Origin: Actinomycetota bacterium
GTDB lineage: Bacteria > Actinomycetota > Acidimicrobiia > Spongiisociales > UBA5794
Direction of reading: 5' to 3'
DNA: 10,375 nucleotides
Assembly (NCBI GenBank): GCA_003648875.1
Contig: QMQC01000035.1
Span: 1 to 10,375 of the forward strand
Below, piece by piece: positions 1 to 6,385 of the stretch. Numbering within the stretch: position 1 is the first letter of the stretch; each line of letters opens with the position of its first letter. Position numbers and translations under genes: made by a program. The notes beneath the pieces are model-generated. The model was given only the letters and a program-made list of their open reading frames with translations, did no database searches and was not told the DNA's origin.

Positions 1-36
1 AGTGGCGCGCCTGATCGCCGATCTCACCAACGGCAT
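1..36 (-). CDS. N-terminus of an unidentified gene downstream of dxs (partial)
   Basis: Reading leftward from 36, ATG opens twelve codons (MPLVRSAIRRAT) before the window ends. The support is the ribosome-binding site. The minus-strand sequence TAGGAGGCTGCTGATTAATG places a perfect AGGAGG across the dxs TAG stop, 10 nt before the ATG. Translation would therefore follow dxs directly, and the two genes are probably one transcript. Twelve residues are too few to name a product. The basic start would fit a membrane or nucleic-acid-binding protein equally well. Confidence 0.55.
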   Translation of the reverse strand, partial: MPLVRSAIRRAT

Positions 37-50
37 TAATCAGCAGCCTC

Positions 51-1892
51 CTACCTCTTGGAGAGACCTCGCCTCACCGCCGATGCGACTCCGACGGTGT
101 CCAACCCGAGGCGTTCGAGAATCACGTCAGGATTTGCATGCTGGAAGTACTCGACCGGCACGCCAAGTACCTCCACCTGAGCGTCTGAGTTCATGTCTTC
201 GAGCGCAAGCTGAATCGCGGTTCCGACGCCCCCCTCTCTGAATCCATCCTCGACGCTGACGACAACATCATGTGATGCAGCATCTCTGAGCATCTCACCG
301 TCCAACGGCTTGACGATGCGTGGGTCCCATACGGTCACATCGATTCCCTCTTCAGCAAGGACCTCAGCCGCGTCGAGACAGGCCTGAAGCATCTTCCCTG
401 CACCGATGAGACAAACGCCTCCGTCCCCCGTCCTGACCTTTCTTCCGGTGAGACCGGAACCGACCATGTTCTCCTGCACAATGACAGCTTGGGTCTTCGG
501 CCAACGAATCGACACCGGGCCGTCGCACAATTCGATGGCGTCTCCAAGCATGACCTCGAGCTCCTGATAGGACGAGGGCACCATGACTGTCATGCCTGGC
601 ACCTTCATGCACAGAACCATGTCGAGAACACCGTGATGTGAAGGTCCGTCGTCTCCGGTGACCCCTGCCCTGTCAAGACAGAAGACCACATGTTCACCGT
701 GGAGCCCGACATCGAGATTGACCTGATCGATCGCTCTCGTCAGAAACGTCGAGTACAGGGCAACAACCGGCGTGAGGCCCTCCATCGCCATACCCGCAGC
801 GGCGGCAACCGCGTGTTGTTCGGCGATGCCGACATCGAGACAGCGATCAGGGAACCGCTCCGAGAATGCCAGCAAACCTGTGGAGTCAGGCATTGCCGCT
901 GTGATCGCAACGATTCTCGGATGAATCTCACCGAGCTTGACGAGAGTCTCTGCGAACGCAGCGGTATAGCTTCCGGGCTTGATCGATCCGGTGTCGTGCA
1001 TGAGCTTTATCGTGTCGTTCTCGGCGGGTGCGTGGCCCCTGCCCTTCTCGGTCATGAAGTGCACGACAACCGGTGCCTCGAATTCCTTGGCGTTTCGAAG
1101 AGCACGTTCGATGCTCTCAACATCGTGCCCGTCATACGGGCCGATGTACCGAAGTCCGAGGTCTTCGAAGAACGCTGGCGGCTCCCACATATCGCGGATC
1201 GCGGCCTTCGTCGCGCTGATGCCGCGACCAAGCACATCCCCGACAAGAGGCGCGCTCCCTGCCATCTGTTCGAGCTTGCGCTGTCTCCTCATGTAGATCG
1301 GGTTGGCTCGAATACTCATGAGGCTCTCAGAGAGCTTCGAAACAGTGGGGGCGTAGCTCCGGCCGTTGTCATTGAGAACGATTGTGACATTCCGACCACT
1401 GTGCCCCAGATTGTTCAAGCCTTCGAACGCCATCCCGCCGGTCATCGCACCGTCCCCAATCACCGCAACAACGTGACCATGGCCATTCCCAACATCGAGA
1501 AGCTCTCGCGCTGTCGCAATGCCATAGGCGTAACTCAGTACAGTGCTTGCGTGGCTGTTTTCGATCACATCGTGGTCGGATTCCGCTCGGCTCGGATAGC
1601 CGCTCAGACCACCCTCCCTGCGGAGTTGCGCGAATCCCTCTCTCCGCCCCGTGACGATCTTGTGCACATATGCCTGATGGCCTGTGTCCCACAGGATGAG
1701 GTCACGCGGCGACTCGAATACGCGGTGCAACGCCAAGGTGAGTTCGACCACTCCAAGGTTCGAACCGAGATGTCCGCCGTGCTGCTCGACCGCATCGACC
1801 ATGAACACGCGGATCTCGCTCGCGAGCACTTCGAGCTCGTCGTAGTCGAGATCACGGATATCCGCTGGATTGTCGATGTGTTCCAGATACAT
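51..1892 (-). CDS. dxs: 1-deoxy-D-xylulose-5-phosphate synthase (Dxs)
   Basis: Condenses pyruvate and glyceraldehyde 3-phosphate, with thiamine diphosphate and Mg2+, to DXP. This is the first step of the MEP isoprenoid pathway and also feeds thiamine and pyridoxal synthesis. The 613-residue product is close to the family's usual length. Seen in order: the N-terminal ThDP domain with HGGHLGSNLG (38-47); the GDGAMTGG ... NDN diphosphate/metal motif (D147, N176); YDGHD (253-257); the central pyrimidine-binding domain with DVGIAEQH (catalytic-type Glu358); YSTF (380-383); DRAGVTGDDGPSHHG (407-421); and a C-terminal transketolase domain from about 485. The frame stays open upstream, but ATG 1892 is chosen because MYLEHIDNPADI is the typical family start and GGGAG lies about 11 nt upstream. 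An in-frame ATG at 1988 would add 32 uncharacteristic residues. It is divergent from the LLM oxidoreductase gene and probably co-translated with the gene leaving the left edge. Confidence 0.96.
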   Translation of the reverse strand: MYLEHIDNPADIRDLDYDELEVLASEIRVFMVDAVEQHGGHLGSNLGVVELTLALHRVFESPRDLILWDTGHQAYVHKIVTGRREGFAQLRREGGLSGYPSRAESDHDVIENSHASTVLSYAYGIATARELLDVGNGHGHVVAVIGDGAMTGGMAFEGLNNLGHSGRNVTIVLNDNGRSYAPTVSKLSESLMSIRANPIYMRRQRKLEQMAGSAPLVGDVLGRGISATKAAIRDMWEPPAFFEDLGLRYIGPYDGHDVESIERALRNAKEFEAPVVVHFMTEKGRGHAPAENDTIKLMHDTGSIKPGSYTAAFAETLVKLGEIHPRIVAITAAMPDSTGLLAFSERFPDRCLDVGIAEQHAVAAAAGMAMEGLTPVVALYSTFLTRAIDQVNLDVGLHGEHVVFCLDRAGVTGDDGPSHHGVLDMVLCMKVPGMTVMVPSSYQELEVMLGDAIELCDGPVSIRWPKTQAVIVQENMVGSGLTGRKVRTGDGGVCLIGAGKMLQACLDAAEVLAEEGIDVTVWDPRIVKPLDGEMLRDAASHDVVVSVEDGFREGGVGTAIQLALEDMNSDAQVEVLGVPVEYFQHANPDVILERLGLDTVGVASAVRRGLSKR

Positions 1893-1993
1893 GGTTGGTT
1901 GGTCTCCCGGAAGGGCGCGGGTGAAACGGTACCCGAATACGACGCAGTGTGCCCTACGACGCTGGTCTTCGCTTTCGTCGGGGGCCATCGCAG

Positions 1994-2022
1994 TTTTCTC
2001 AGCCGTGTCATGAAGGTAGCCT
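1994..2022 (+). promoter_or_regulatory. Candidate promoter of the LLM oxidoreductase gene
   Basis: TAGCCT (2017-2022) fits TANNNT. A poor -35 (TTTTCT, 1994-1999) lies 17 bp upstream. The predicted start near 2029 would leave a leader of about 28 nt. The hexamer shares its TA step with the candidate dxs -10 on the other strand, so the two promoters would compete or be co-regulated. Confidence 0.28.
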
Positions 2023-2040
2023 CGAGCTGAACACATCCAA
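2013..2040 (-). promoter_or_regulatory. Candidate dxs promoter
   Basis: On the minus strand, TTGGAT (2040-2035) and TACCTT (2018-2013) are separated by 16 bp. The -10 fits the actinobacterial TANNNT pattern and the -35 is a fair match to TTGACA. Transcription would start near 2006, giving a 5' leader of roughly 115 nt before the dxs ATG. I recognise no riboswitch in that leader. The assignment rests on pattern only. Confidence 0.35.
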
Positions 2041-2056
2041 CACATGAAAGGTGAAC

Positions 2057-3064
2057 ATGTCCCTCGGGTTCGGTCTTCTCTCCGCCCAACGCGTTTCAGG
2101 TGACCCCCGCAGCTGGGAGGACGTCTACGCCGAAACAATCGATCTCTCGGTCGCTCTCGAGGGAATGGGGTACGAAACGGTGTGGACGACAGAGCACCAC
2201 TTCGTCGATGACGGATACATGCCTTCGTTGTTGGTGACTTCAGCCGCGATCGCAGCAGCAACCAAGAGCATCAACATCGGAACGGGCGTCGTTCTTGCCC
2301 CGCTGCATCACCCTGTGCGACTCGCAGAGGACGCGGCAACCGTGCAGGTCATCTCGAATGGGCGTCTGGTTCTCGGCCTCGGCCTTGGTTGGTCCAAGAT
2401 CGAGTATCAAGTACTCGGTTCAGACATGGCATCACGCGGCAGAGCGATGTCCGAGATCCTCCAGTTCCTGCCCAAGGCATGGACCGGTGAGCCATTCACA
2501 TGGAGTGGCGACATCTATTCATATCCCGAAATGGCCATTCGACCCGCACCGATCGATCCCATACCGGTCATCGTCGGCGGTGGAGTGGATGCGGCTGTGC
2601 GAAGGGCAGCGAAATACGCAGACGGTTTCTTCTCGAACGCATCGCAAGATGAATTCGTCCATCAGGTTCGCGTGGGTTGCGACGAGATGGAGAAAGCAGA
2701 CAGAGACCCTTCGACGTTTCGGTGGATCTACTACGGCGTCATGTACCCCGGTCCAAAGGATGAGATCGCTCAGAGTGCCTGGAGCCAGATGTGGAAATAC
2801 TCCGACATGGAGGCATCGGCATCTCGCCCTGGCCTGGTTGGTGCGCCGATACTCGAGTCAACGTCTGAGCGTGCCATCACGGAGCGGATCATCGGCGGAT
2901 CATCTGCCGAGATCGTCGACACCCTTGGTTCCATCCGCCGTAGGGCTGGCGTCCCGATCGAGTGGGTGGCCCGGAGTTTCTTCTGTGACCTTCCCCACGC
3001 GAGGCAATTGGAGATCGCTCAACAGCTCGCTGTCGAGGTGCTGCCTTTCGCTCCAAATGGTTAG
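2057..3064 (+). CDS. LLM-class flavin/F420-dependent oxidoreductase
   Basis: A luciferase-like monooxygenase-fold protein (Pfam Bac_luciferase type) of 335 residues, a usual length for the family. These TIM-barrel enzymes use FMN or coenzyme F420, and the substrate cannot be read from sequence. Visible motifs are TEHHF (45-49), GTGVVLAPLHHP (76-87), NGRLVLGLGLGWSKIEY (101-117, the conserved N-G-R-hydrophobic-G-x-G-x-G-W segment) and the phosphate-binding VIVGGGVDAAVRRAAKYADG (171-190). An F420 enzyme is plausible given the actinobacterial setting, but this is inference. Start: GTG 2051 and ATG 2057 are in frame. ATG 2057 is preferred because AAAGG lies 5 nt upstream of it and nothing suitable precedes the GTG. 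The gene is alone on the plus strand, divergent from dxs. It ends 42 bp before the convergent end of the next gene, and I see no convincing terminator hairpin in that gap. Confidence 0.9.
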   Translation: MSLGFGLLSAQRVSGDPRSWEDVYAETIDLSVALEGMGYETVWTTEHHFVDDGYMPSLLVTSAAIAAATKSINIGTGVVLAPLHHPVRLAEDAATVQVISNGRLVLGLGLGWSKIEYQVLGSDMASRGRAMSEILQFLPKAWTGEPFTWSGDIYSYPEMAIRPAPIDPIPVIVGGGVDAAVRRAAKYADGFFSNASQDEFVHQVRVGCDEMEKADRDPSTFRWIYYGVMYPGPKDEIAQSAWSQMWKYSDMEASASRPGLVGAPILESTSERAITERIIGGSSAEIVDTLGSIRRRAGVPIEWVARSFFCDLPHARQLEIAQQLAVEVLPFAPNG

Positions 3065-3106
3065 GAGCCACCCCTATTGGACGTAGAACTCGTTGCCCGA
3101 TGCGTC

Positions 3107-4087
3107 CTAAACAGAGTCCACGGCGCTCAGCACCCACGCAATGCCGTCGGCTGGATCCTCAACTCCGATGTGAAGGTTCCATCCACCGACACGATCCCCT
3201 GGATCCCAGAGGACCCACCGTAGATCGGACGCCTCCTCGTCAAGAGTTGACGTGTCGTGCGGTACTTCGTCGTATCCAAGGAGCTCGAGCAGCACCCACC
3301 AGGCGCCGACACGGCCAGCTGGCGTGCCGCGACGCCTCCCGTGCCCGCCACCACTGGCACCGGCCCATGTCATCGCCTCCATTGCCGTGCCGAGGGTCAC
3401 GTCGGCCATCCGAACCCTGTGCGGTCCGAGGGATCGAATTGCTTCCTCGATCGTGCCCGCGACCGTGACCACCTCGGCCTTCCCAAGAGAATCGTCCCAC
3501 CACGGCTTCACGAGATCCATGAGGGCACCTGTCACTTCGTCTTCGTCGTCGCGTTCCACCGGATCTGGAAGGTCCGTCCAGGTCATCTCGATGTCGAAGA
3601 TGTCATCGGGGAAGGTCGCCCTGTCCGACGCGTACTTTGCGAGCGGATAGGTTGGTTCCCATGACTGCTGTGCAACGGGGATCTCAAGGATCGCTCGATC
3701 AATCACATCCTCGGGCACCGCATCTCCCTGTATCGACCTCTCGTGTGCCGTGAGTGCTCGAATCGTCGGAATGTCGAGATGCGGATCAAGGTCACTCCAT
3801 TTGTGAGCGGACGCGGCTACTTCCCAGAGGGGGCCAAGGGAGAAGCGTCCCCGACCGTCCGTCAGCACGGTGGCAGCAAGAACCGCCGGAGCCTCCAACG
3901 CCAGCCTGTATTCGGCGAATTGCGAAACCGCCCATACCTGCTTGCCGCGTGTGACCGCTTCGTTGCACCGATCGCGCAGGTCGATGAGTTCATCCCACTC
4001 ACCGCGCGAGCAGATACCATCGATAGCGCGAACCAAGCCCGCGAGATCGCTTCCCTCGATCAGCGACATGAGAGAGTCTTCAGTCAC
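3107..4087 (-). CDS. Hypothetical protein, 326 aa
   Basis: I do not recognise the family well enough to name it. The 326-residue product has no signal peptide or membrane segment and is acidic, so it is probably cytoplasmic. It looks two-domain. About 1-165 is helical, with WDELIDLRDRCNEAVTRGKQVW resembling a TPR- or HEAT-like helix pair. About 170-326 ends in a tryptophan-rich part with GAWW (261-264), DLRWVLWDPGD (288-298), GGWNLHIGVEDPADGIAW (301-318). A very acidic stretch, ERDDEDEV (178-185), links them. I have a vague memory of similar GAWW-type proteins in other actinobacteria. The start is GTG 4087: no Shine-Dalgarno precedes it, but a TAACCT -10 box ends 6 nt upstream, the layout of a leaderless gene. 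ATG 4069, with GAAG upstream, is the alternative. It lies 172 bp beyond the pilus operon on the same strand but probably has its own promoter. Confidence 0.8.
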   Translation of the reverse strand: MTEDSLMSLIEGSDLAGLVRAIDGICSRGEWDELIDLRDRCNEAVTRGKQVWAVSQFAEYRLALEAPAVLAATVLTDGRGRFSLGPLWEVAASAHKWSDLDPHLDIPTIRALTAHERSIQGDAVPEDVIDRAILEIPVAQQSWEPTYPLAKYASDRATFPDDIFDIEMTWTDLPDPVERDDEDEVTGALMDLVKPWWDDSLGKAEVVTVAGTIEEAIRSLGPHRVRMADVTLGTAMEAMTWAGASGGGHGRRRGTPAGRVGAWWVLLELLGYDEVPHDTSTLDEEASDLRWVLWDPGDRVGGWNLHIGVEDPADGIAWVLSAVDSV

Positions 4088-4093
4088 AAGGGG

Positions 4094-4099
4094 AGGTTA
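4094..4099 (-). promoter_or_regulatory. Candidate leaderless -10 box of the 326-aa gene
   Basis: The minus strand reads TAACCT (4099-4094), CCCCTT, then GTG at 4087. A TANNNT hexamer ending 6 nt before the start codon is the arrangement known for leaderless actinobacterial mRNAs, where the first base of the start codon is also the transcript's first base. The lack of any Shine-Dalgarno here agrees. Confidence 0.45.
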
Positions 4100-4113
4100 A
4101 CGGCGGCCGAAGA

Positions 4114-4171
4114 CCGCCATCGGCATTCCGCCATCCGCCATCCGCCATCCGCAACCGCATTCCGCCATCCG
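4114..4171. repeat. 7-bp tandem repeat (CCGCCAT)n, about 8 copies
   Basis: The plus strand carries consecutive units CCGCCAT, CGGCATT, CCGCCAT (three times from 4128), CCGCAA (one base short), CCGCATT, CCGCCAT and a partial CCG. Five of the units are exact. The array lies in the spacer between the pilus operon and the 326-aa gene, just upstream of that gene's candidate promoter. No protein-coding role is supported on either strand. Confidence 0.85.
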
Positions 4172-4173
4172 AA

Positions 4174-4253
4174 AGCGAGCGCAGCGAAGCGACCGGACCG
4201 CGGACAGGGAGCGCAGCGACCGACCGGTAAGCGAAGCCGAAGGCGAAGCGAGC
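4174..4253. repeat. GCGCAGCGAAGC-type G+C-rich repeat cluster
   Basis: This stretch is built from related words. GAGCGCAGCGA occurs exactly at 4177-4187 and 4209-4219. GACCGGACC and GACCGACCGG follow the two copies. GCGAAGC-like words recur from 4231 to 4252. A 14-mer from it (AGCGCAGCGAAGCG, 4178-4191) recurs at 10263-10276, beyond the other end of the pilus operon. It begins 6 bp after the last operon gene. It might help end transcription through GC-rich structure, but I see no stem followed by a U tract. Confidence 0.7.
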
Positions 4254-4259
4254 CTATTC

Positions 4260-4673
4260 CTATCCCACTCTCGGGGCGGCACAGCCGGTTGCCCGAATCG
4301 AGAGCTCGCTGACACCGATGAACACAAGAGTTCGCGGGCGATAGCCATCGGTCACCGTCACACAGATCCGCGATGCGTTGACATCGACCGTCATGACTTC
4401 ATTGCCACTCCCCCACATGCGCCCGACCCGTCGCGCCTCGCTCTCTGCAGCCCCGACATCAAGGGAGATATCGTCGCCATACGCCCCCGGAACCGCCACG
4501 ACGGTTGCGGCGGACTCGGCCGCAAGATCGGCCACGGTGGCGATATCGCGATACGCCGCTCCGAGCAAAGCGATCTCGACGACAAGGGCAGTGATCGCAA
4601 ACGCAACGAAGATCAGGCCCCCGGTCATCGGAAGCATGGATCCGTTCTCCTGCAAGGTCCGGTCCACGGTCAT
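4260..4673 (-). CDS. TadE/TadG-like pilus assembly membrane protein
   Basis: The 137-residue last gene of the operon. It has a short N-terminal cytoplasmic segment, one membrane helix (about 16-38, PMTGGLIFVAFAITALVVEI) and an extracytoplasmic domain. ENGS before the helix and ADLAAESAA after it (48-56) match the layout of the TadE/G-like N-terminal family (Tad pilus-assembly pseudopilins), and its place at the end of a tad operon supports this. Unlike its three upstream neighbours it lacks Glu at +5 after the glycine (GSMLPM), so it is probably not a prepilin peptidase substrate. Cys104 and Cys131 could form a disulfide outside the membrane. The ATG overlaps the preceding stop as ATGA, and CGGAG lies 6 nt upstream. 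It is much shorter than typical full TadG proteins, which carry large extra domains. Confidence 0.75.
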   Translation of the reverse strand: MTVDRTLQENGSMLPMTGGLIFVAFAITALVVEIALLGAAYRDIATVADLAAESAATVVAVPGAYGDDISLDVGAAESEARRVGRMWGSGNEVMTVDVNASRICVTVTDGYRPRTLVFIGVSELSIRATGCAAPRVG

Positions 4674-5008
4674 GGGCTGCTCCGATATCGGCTAACCGGC
4701 ACCTCGACCACCGAGCGAACCGTTCGGGAGATTGTCGCGCCCCCAAGGCCGACCAGAACGACTTCCTGTGTCGCAACAACCTCGATGGAGTGCTCGCTGC
4801 CGAACACCGAGACGCCAACGCCCTCAACTTCGGGTGGATCCCCACCATGCCGAGCAATCCATACCGCAGCATCGCGTGCTGTGGCGTGGACGGTCGCGTT
4901 GGCTTCGGTCAGCCTCGCGACCGTCGATACAACAGGCAGCACCATCAGCATGACCGCAAAGCCCACGACGATGATCTCGAGCAGCGCGGTTCCACGTTGT
5001 CGGCTCAC
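4670..5008 (-). CDS. TadE-like minor pilin (second copy)
   Basis: A 112-residue single-span protein. RQRG, a cleavage-type glycine (G6) and TALLE put Glu at +5 of the mature chain. The helix IIVVGFAVMLMVLPVVSTVA (12-31) and a small beta-rich extracytoplasmic domain follow. This is the design of TadE/TadF pseudopilins, which prepilin peptidase processes and which are needed for Flp pilus assembly. The frame is open up to 5083, but GTG 5008 is chosen for three reasons: it forms a GTGA overlap with the previous stop, AAGGA lies 10 nt upstream, and it gives a short basic leader (VSRQRG). The longer N-terminus would run inside the upstream gene. Its two neighbours are also pseudopilin-like. Confidence 0.82.
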   Translation of the reverse strand: MSRQRGTALLEIIVVGFAVMLMVLPVVSTVARLTEANATVHATARDAAVWIARHGGDPPEVEGVGVSVFGSEHSIEVVATQEVVLVGLGGATISRTVRSVVEVPVSRYRSSP

Positions 5009-5433
5009 GGTGGAACAATCCTTGCAACCGATCGTTCGATCGAGACGGTGACGGGAACGAGGTCCGGGCCCGGCGGCACCCACCGGAACCTGACGACTGC
5101 TCGCAAGGCTTCCGCGCCGTGGGTGACTTCTACTTCGATCTCTTGTGCACCGGGTACAACCGACGTCACATCCCGTTCAATTCGAGATGCCACAGTTTCG
5201 ATGTCGAGATCGGCAACAACCGCACTTCGTAGCGACGCCTCGACCGATGTTGCGGCTGCGCTACGGGCAAGAACGAGAAACCCGATCTGAACTATCAGCG
5301 CCAGCAGGACGTAGAAGACACCGATCGCGACGATCCCCTCGATGGTGTACGAACCGTCGTCTGGGGGTGCGTCGAACGGTGCTCGTCGGCCATCCCGGTG
5401 TCCGATGTCTTCGCTCAGGAGGCGCCTAGCCAA
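5005..5433 (-). CDS. TadE-like minor pilin (first copy)
   Basis: About 142 residues. A long, partly acidic leader ends DAPPDDG. It is followed by SYTIE (Glu at +5 after the glycine), the helix GIVAIGVFYVLLALIVQIGFLVLA and an extracytoplasmic domain rich in beta-strand pattern. It is read as a TadE-type pseudopilin from this layout and its position between flp and another TadE-like gene. The start is unclear: no in-frame ATG or GTG exists before the membrane segment. TTG 5433 overlaps the end of flp by 8 nt and is chosen here. TTG 5457 would overlap by 32 nt, and neither has a good Shine-Dalgarno. A CTG start at 5418 would give the shortest leader. Translation is probably coupled to flp. Confidence 0.75.
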   Translation of the reverse strand: MARRLLSEDIGHRDGRRAPFDAPPDDGSYTIEGIVAIGVFYVLLALIVQIGFLVLARSAAATSVEASLRSAVVADLDIETVASRIERDVTSVVPGAQEIEVEVTHGAEALRAVVRFRWVPPGPDLVPVTVSIERSVARIVPP

Positions 5434-5581
5434 AGAAGCCGCTGAACTGAAGCGCAACGTTCTGCCATATGTCTCCCGCGGTGCCGCGTACCTGTGGTAG
5501 CAGCAAGGCGATCACCAGGATCGCGATCGTCGCAAGACCAAGCCATTCGACTGTGGTTGCTCCTCTTTCGTTCTTGAACAT
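5426..5581 (-). CDS. flp: Flp-type pilin (major pilus subunit)
   Basis: A 51-residue prepilin: MFKNERG leader, then the mature chain beginning ATTVEWLGLATIAILVIALLLPQV and a short tail ending in SGFFG. It fits the Flp family: a short charged leader, cleavage after Gly7, Glu at +5 (Glu12 of the precursor), a hydrophobic assembly helix and almost no globular domain. Position +6 is Trp, where many Flp pilins have Tyr. The mature protein would be 44 residues. It is placed right after tadC and before two TadE-like genes. AAGGAGG sits 8 nt before the ATG, the best ribosome-binding site in the operon, consistent with a subunit needed in many copies. Processing would need a TadV/CpaA-type peptidase, which is not in this window. 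Confidence 0.9.
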   Translation of the reverse strand: MFKNERGATTVEWLGLATIAILVIALLLPQVRGTAGDIWQNVALQFSGFFG

Positions 5582-5589
5582 ATGACATC

Positions 5590-5596
5590 CCTCCTT
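5590..5596 (-). promoter_or_regulatory. Strong ribosome-binding site of flp
   Basis: The minus strand reads AAGGAGG followed by eight bases and ATG. It lies in the only real gap inside the operon (27 bp between the tadC stop and flp). The other genes rely on overlapping stop/start codons with mostly weaker sites, so this is a likely point for raising pilin output relative to the assembly proteins. I see no clear promoter in the gap. Confidence 0.7.
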
Positions 5597-5608
5597 GGGA
5601 TCGATGGA

Positions 5609-6385
5609 TCACGGTGCACCGGCAAGAGACCGGAGGCCCAGGAGTGTTGGATAGATGAGAAAGATCAGTGCAGTTGGCACCATGAGGGCGAGGACGGGTC
5701 CGTATGTGGCGATCGCCCGCTTGCCGCTCTCGGATGTCATGTCGCGTTCCAACGCGGACCGGTAGTCCACCGCAAGGTCCCCGAGAGATGACGCCAGCCG
5801 ACCTCCGGTGGTGTGGGCGTGGCTCAATGTCTCATAGAGGCGTGTTGCATCGCGATGCGCTGTGAGCCTTGAAGCCTCGGCCAAGGCATCGGGCAGTCCA
5901 TCGCCTGATTCCATAGCATCGACAACGGCGCGCAGCTCCTCGGCAACGACACCGTTCGTCTCTGCTACCACCGAGTGGATCGATGCTGACAGGGATTCAC
6001 CTGCCACAACATGCAGAGACAGGGCATCAGCGATGACGGGAAGTTCGAATCGCAAACGTTGGGCACGGCGTTCTCTGAGATTCGTCCGCCGCATGGACCA
6101 CAGCACGCAACCGGCCCCCGCTCCAAGTATGGCCAGAGCGAGCGAGGAGCGCGATCGCCCTGCAACAAAGAGGTCTCCCTGCGCTGCGAGCAATCCGACG
6201 AATGCACCGCCGACGGCTGCCATCGATCCTCCAGCGGGAATCGACAACGACCGACGCTGCGCTTCCTGGCCGGCTCGAGCCTCGCTCAGGTAAGCCTCCA
6301 GTGATGCAGCCATCGTCATCGGCCTTGAAGGAGTGACCAGCAGAAAGATGCCGATCGCGGCAGTGGACGCAAGAATCCAGGTCAT
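5609..6385 (-). CDS. tadC: TadC-like inner-membrane platform protein (T2SSF domain)
   Basis: A 258-residue membrane protein with a type II secretion system F (GspF/PilC) domain at about 110-245. The charged helical hairpin LPVIADALSLHVVAGESLSASI (115-136) and GDGLPDALAEA (161-171) is followed by a C-terminal hydrophobic pair around 227-250. Other hydrophobic stretches lie at 3-17, 54-68 and 80-96. TadB and TadC form the cytoplasmic-membrane platform on which the CpaF ATPase drives Flp assembly. The frame is open further upstream, but ATG 6385 forms an ATGA overlap with tadB and has GAGG 8 nt before it. The added upstream residues would be out-of-character sequence from inside tadB. Confidence 0.88.
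   Translation of the reverse strand: MTWILASTAAIGIFLLVTPSRPMTMAASLEAYLSEARAGQEAQRRSLSIPAGGSMAAVGGAFVGLLAAQGDLFVAGRSRSSLALAILGAGAGCVLWSMRRTNLRERRAQRLRFELPVIADALSLHVVAGESLSASIHSVVAETNGVVAEELRAVVDAMESGDGLPDALAEASRLTAHRDATRLYETLSHAHTTGGRLASSLGDLAVDYRSALERDMTSESGKRAIATYGPVLALMVPTALIFLIYPTLLGLRSLAGAP

Noticed and set aside
1893..2006. Thiamine (TPP) riboswitch in the dxs leader
   Set aside because: The roughly 115-nt leader has no sequence I can match to the THI-box core, and dxs itself makes a thiamine precursor, so the idea rested on context only.
690..2030. 446-codon open frame on the plus strand, antisense to dxs
   Set aside because: It lies wholly opposite a clear Dxs gene. The translation has no recognisable domain and is rich in Arg, His and Cys, typical of shadow frames in G+C-rich DNA.
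3065..3106. Bidirectional terminator between convergent genes
   Set aside because: Expected from the layout, but I found no stem of useful length and no T run in these 42 bases.
4102..4118. Hairpin GGCGG / CCGCC as a terminator
   Set aside because: A 5-bp stem with a 7-base loop and no T tract on either side. It lies next to a promoter-like box and is probably chance in G+C-rich sequence.
4114..4171. CRISPR-like array
   Set aside because: The units are 7 bp with no spacers between them, so this is a simple tandem repeat.
3743..4312. 189-codon plus-strand frame spanning the repeats
   Set aside because: It is antisense to the 326-aa gene, then reads through tandem repeats and into the end of the TadE/G-like gene. 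The composition is repeat-driven.
5008..5083. Longer N-terminus for the second TadE-like protein
   Set aside because: The extra 25 residues lie inside the upstream gene and would bury the RQRG/TALLE leader. GTG 5008 has an overlap and a ribosome-binding site.
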